64,000 nt of DNA from Marthasterias glacialis (taxonomy: Eukaryota > Echinodermata > Asteroidea > Forcipulatida > Asteriidae), in the NCBI GenBank assembly GCA_911728455.2, contig OU452235.1, positions 8,734,351 through 8,798,350 of the forward strand, read 5' to 3'. The stretch's first letter is position 1; each line of letters begins with the position of its first letter. A program made the position numbers and the translations under genes. This document shows positions 63,042 through 64,000 of the stretch, one piece after another. The notes beneath the pieces were generated by a model. That model was not told where the DNA came from. It saw nothing but the letters and a program-made list of their open reading frames with translations, and searched no databases.

Positions 63042-63217
63042 CTGTAATCATCCGGAAGTTTGACGTAGTGAAACAAAATAAATACAAAAAGTTAGCGAAA
63101 CTAAAACAAATAAATAATTCGAAGCATGTTTGCCATTTACGTACAATGGGTATACCGGTAACCATTATTGTTTTGATCGCTATAACTGTACATTCGTTAT
63201 ACGGCTTAGGCCTACTG

Positions 63218-63717
63218 NNNNNNNNNNNNNNNNNNNNNNNNNNNNNNNNNNNNNNNNNNNNNNNNNNNNNNNNNNNNNNNNNNNNNNNNNNNNNNNNNNN
63301 NNNNNNNNNNNNNNNNNNNNNNNNNNNNNNNNNNNNNNNNNNNNNNNNNNNNNNNNNNNNNNNNNNNNNNNNNNNNNNNNNNNNNNNNNNNNNNNNNNNN
63401 NNNNNNNNNNNNNNNNNNNNNNNNNNNNNNNNNNNNNNNNNNNNNNNNNNNNNNNNNNNNNNNNNNNNNNNNNNNNNNNNNNNNNNNNNNNNNNNNNNNN
63501 NNNNNNNNNNNNNNNNNNNNNNNNNNNNNNNNNNNNNNNNNNNNNNNNNNNNNNNNNNNNNNNNNNNNNNNNNNNNNNNNNNNNNNNNNNNNNNNNNNNN
63601 NNNNNNNNNNNNNNNNNNNNNNNNNNNNNNNNNNNNNNNNNNNNNNNNNNNNNNNNNNNNNNNNNNNNNNNNNNNNNNNNNNNNNNNNNNNNNNNNNNNN
63701 NNNNNNNNNNNNNNNNN
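63218..63717. other. Assembly gap of exactly 500 N
   Basis: A round-number run of N, probably a placeholder of unknown true size. The missing 5' exons of the protease may lie in it, or the 142-bp satellite that starts right after it may extend through it. Confidence 0.97.
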
Positions 63718-64000
63718 CTACAAATGGTACAAAGATTATGACTCTAGGACATTTGGCACAGGAGATATGCTTTTTTTAAATGTTGAGCTTCCTGTTTGGA
63801 CCGGAAGTAAAGGTCAAAGTGGGGTCATGCTAATAACCAAATGTCACGTATGATGTAAGCTACAAATGGAACAAAGATTATGACTCTACGACATTTTGCA
63901 CATAAGATGTGACATTTTGAAATTTTGAACTTCCTGTTTGGACCGGAAGTAAAGGTCAAAGTGGGGTCACGCCTGTAAATCAAATGTGACATATGATGTA
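63718..64000. repeat. 142-bp tandem repeat (satellite edge)
   Basis: CTACAAATGG at 63718 and 63860 begin two copies; both hold ACAAAGATTATGACTCTA, CTTCCTGTTTGGACCGGAAG and TAAAGGTCAAAGTGGGGTCA. The array continues off the right edge. Confidence 0.9.

Noticed and set aside
63008-63853. 281-codon frame across the gap
   Set aside because: It is open only because N bases hide stops; the flanks overlap protease exon DNA on the other strand.

Overview
The window looks like animal nuclear DNA, most likely a marine invertebrate deuterostome and probably an echinoderm. The evidence is intron-rich genes with GT-AG introns, a clear USP48 orthologue, tRNA-derived SINE-like repeats resembling those I know from sea stars and sea urchins, and a 500-base run of N that marks a scaffold gap. 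The species cannot be named from this sequence.

Layout. (1) 1-17727, minus strand: the N-terminal 592 codons of the deubiquitinase USP48 in 15 exons. Every junction keeps phase, and the 3' part of the gene lies off the left edge. A probable 5' UTR exon ends at 18822. Introns carry dispersed repeats, SINE-like copies and three small tandem arrays. One of those arrays is a 72-bp repeat that multiplies a splice acceptor. (2) 18900-19884: USP48 upstream region, then AT-rich tetranucleotide DNA. (3) 19885-59636: a nearly 40-kb head-to-tail array of 16 units of 1.76-2.66 kb. On the minus strand each unit ends in a hairpin, 6-7 nt, then CTAG followed by T, the classic 3' end of a Helitron. Bodies are almost identical, but three unrelated hairpin sequences are used. 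(AAT)n tracts and a second kind of hairpin module lie between units. I see no Rep/helicase coding, so the units look non-autonomous. (4) 44059-46760: a separate minisatellite with a 147-bp higher-order period replaces the end of unit 11. Decayed relics of the same family follow to 48890. (5) 59660-60670: intergenic DNA with a fold-back element. (6) 60911-63041, minus strand: the last three exons of a trypsin-like S1 serine protease, with an unusual Tyr at position 193. (7) 63218-63717: gap. 63718-64000: start of a 142-bp satellite sharing an ACTTCC/GGAAGT plus AAGGTCA module with the big array.

The two genes are unrelated in function. The array between them dominates the window and is the most promising object here: a Helitron-like tandem family that seems to exchange its terminal hairpins while keeping hairpin shape, spacing and CTAG.
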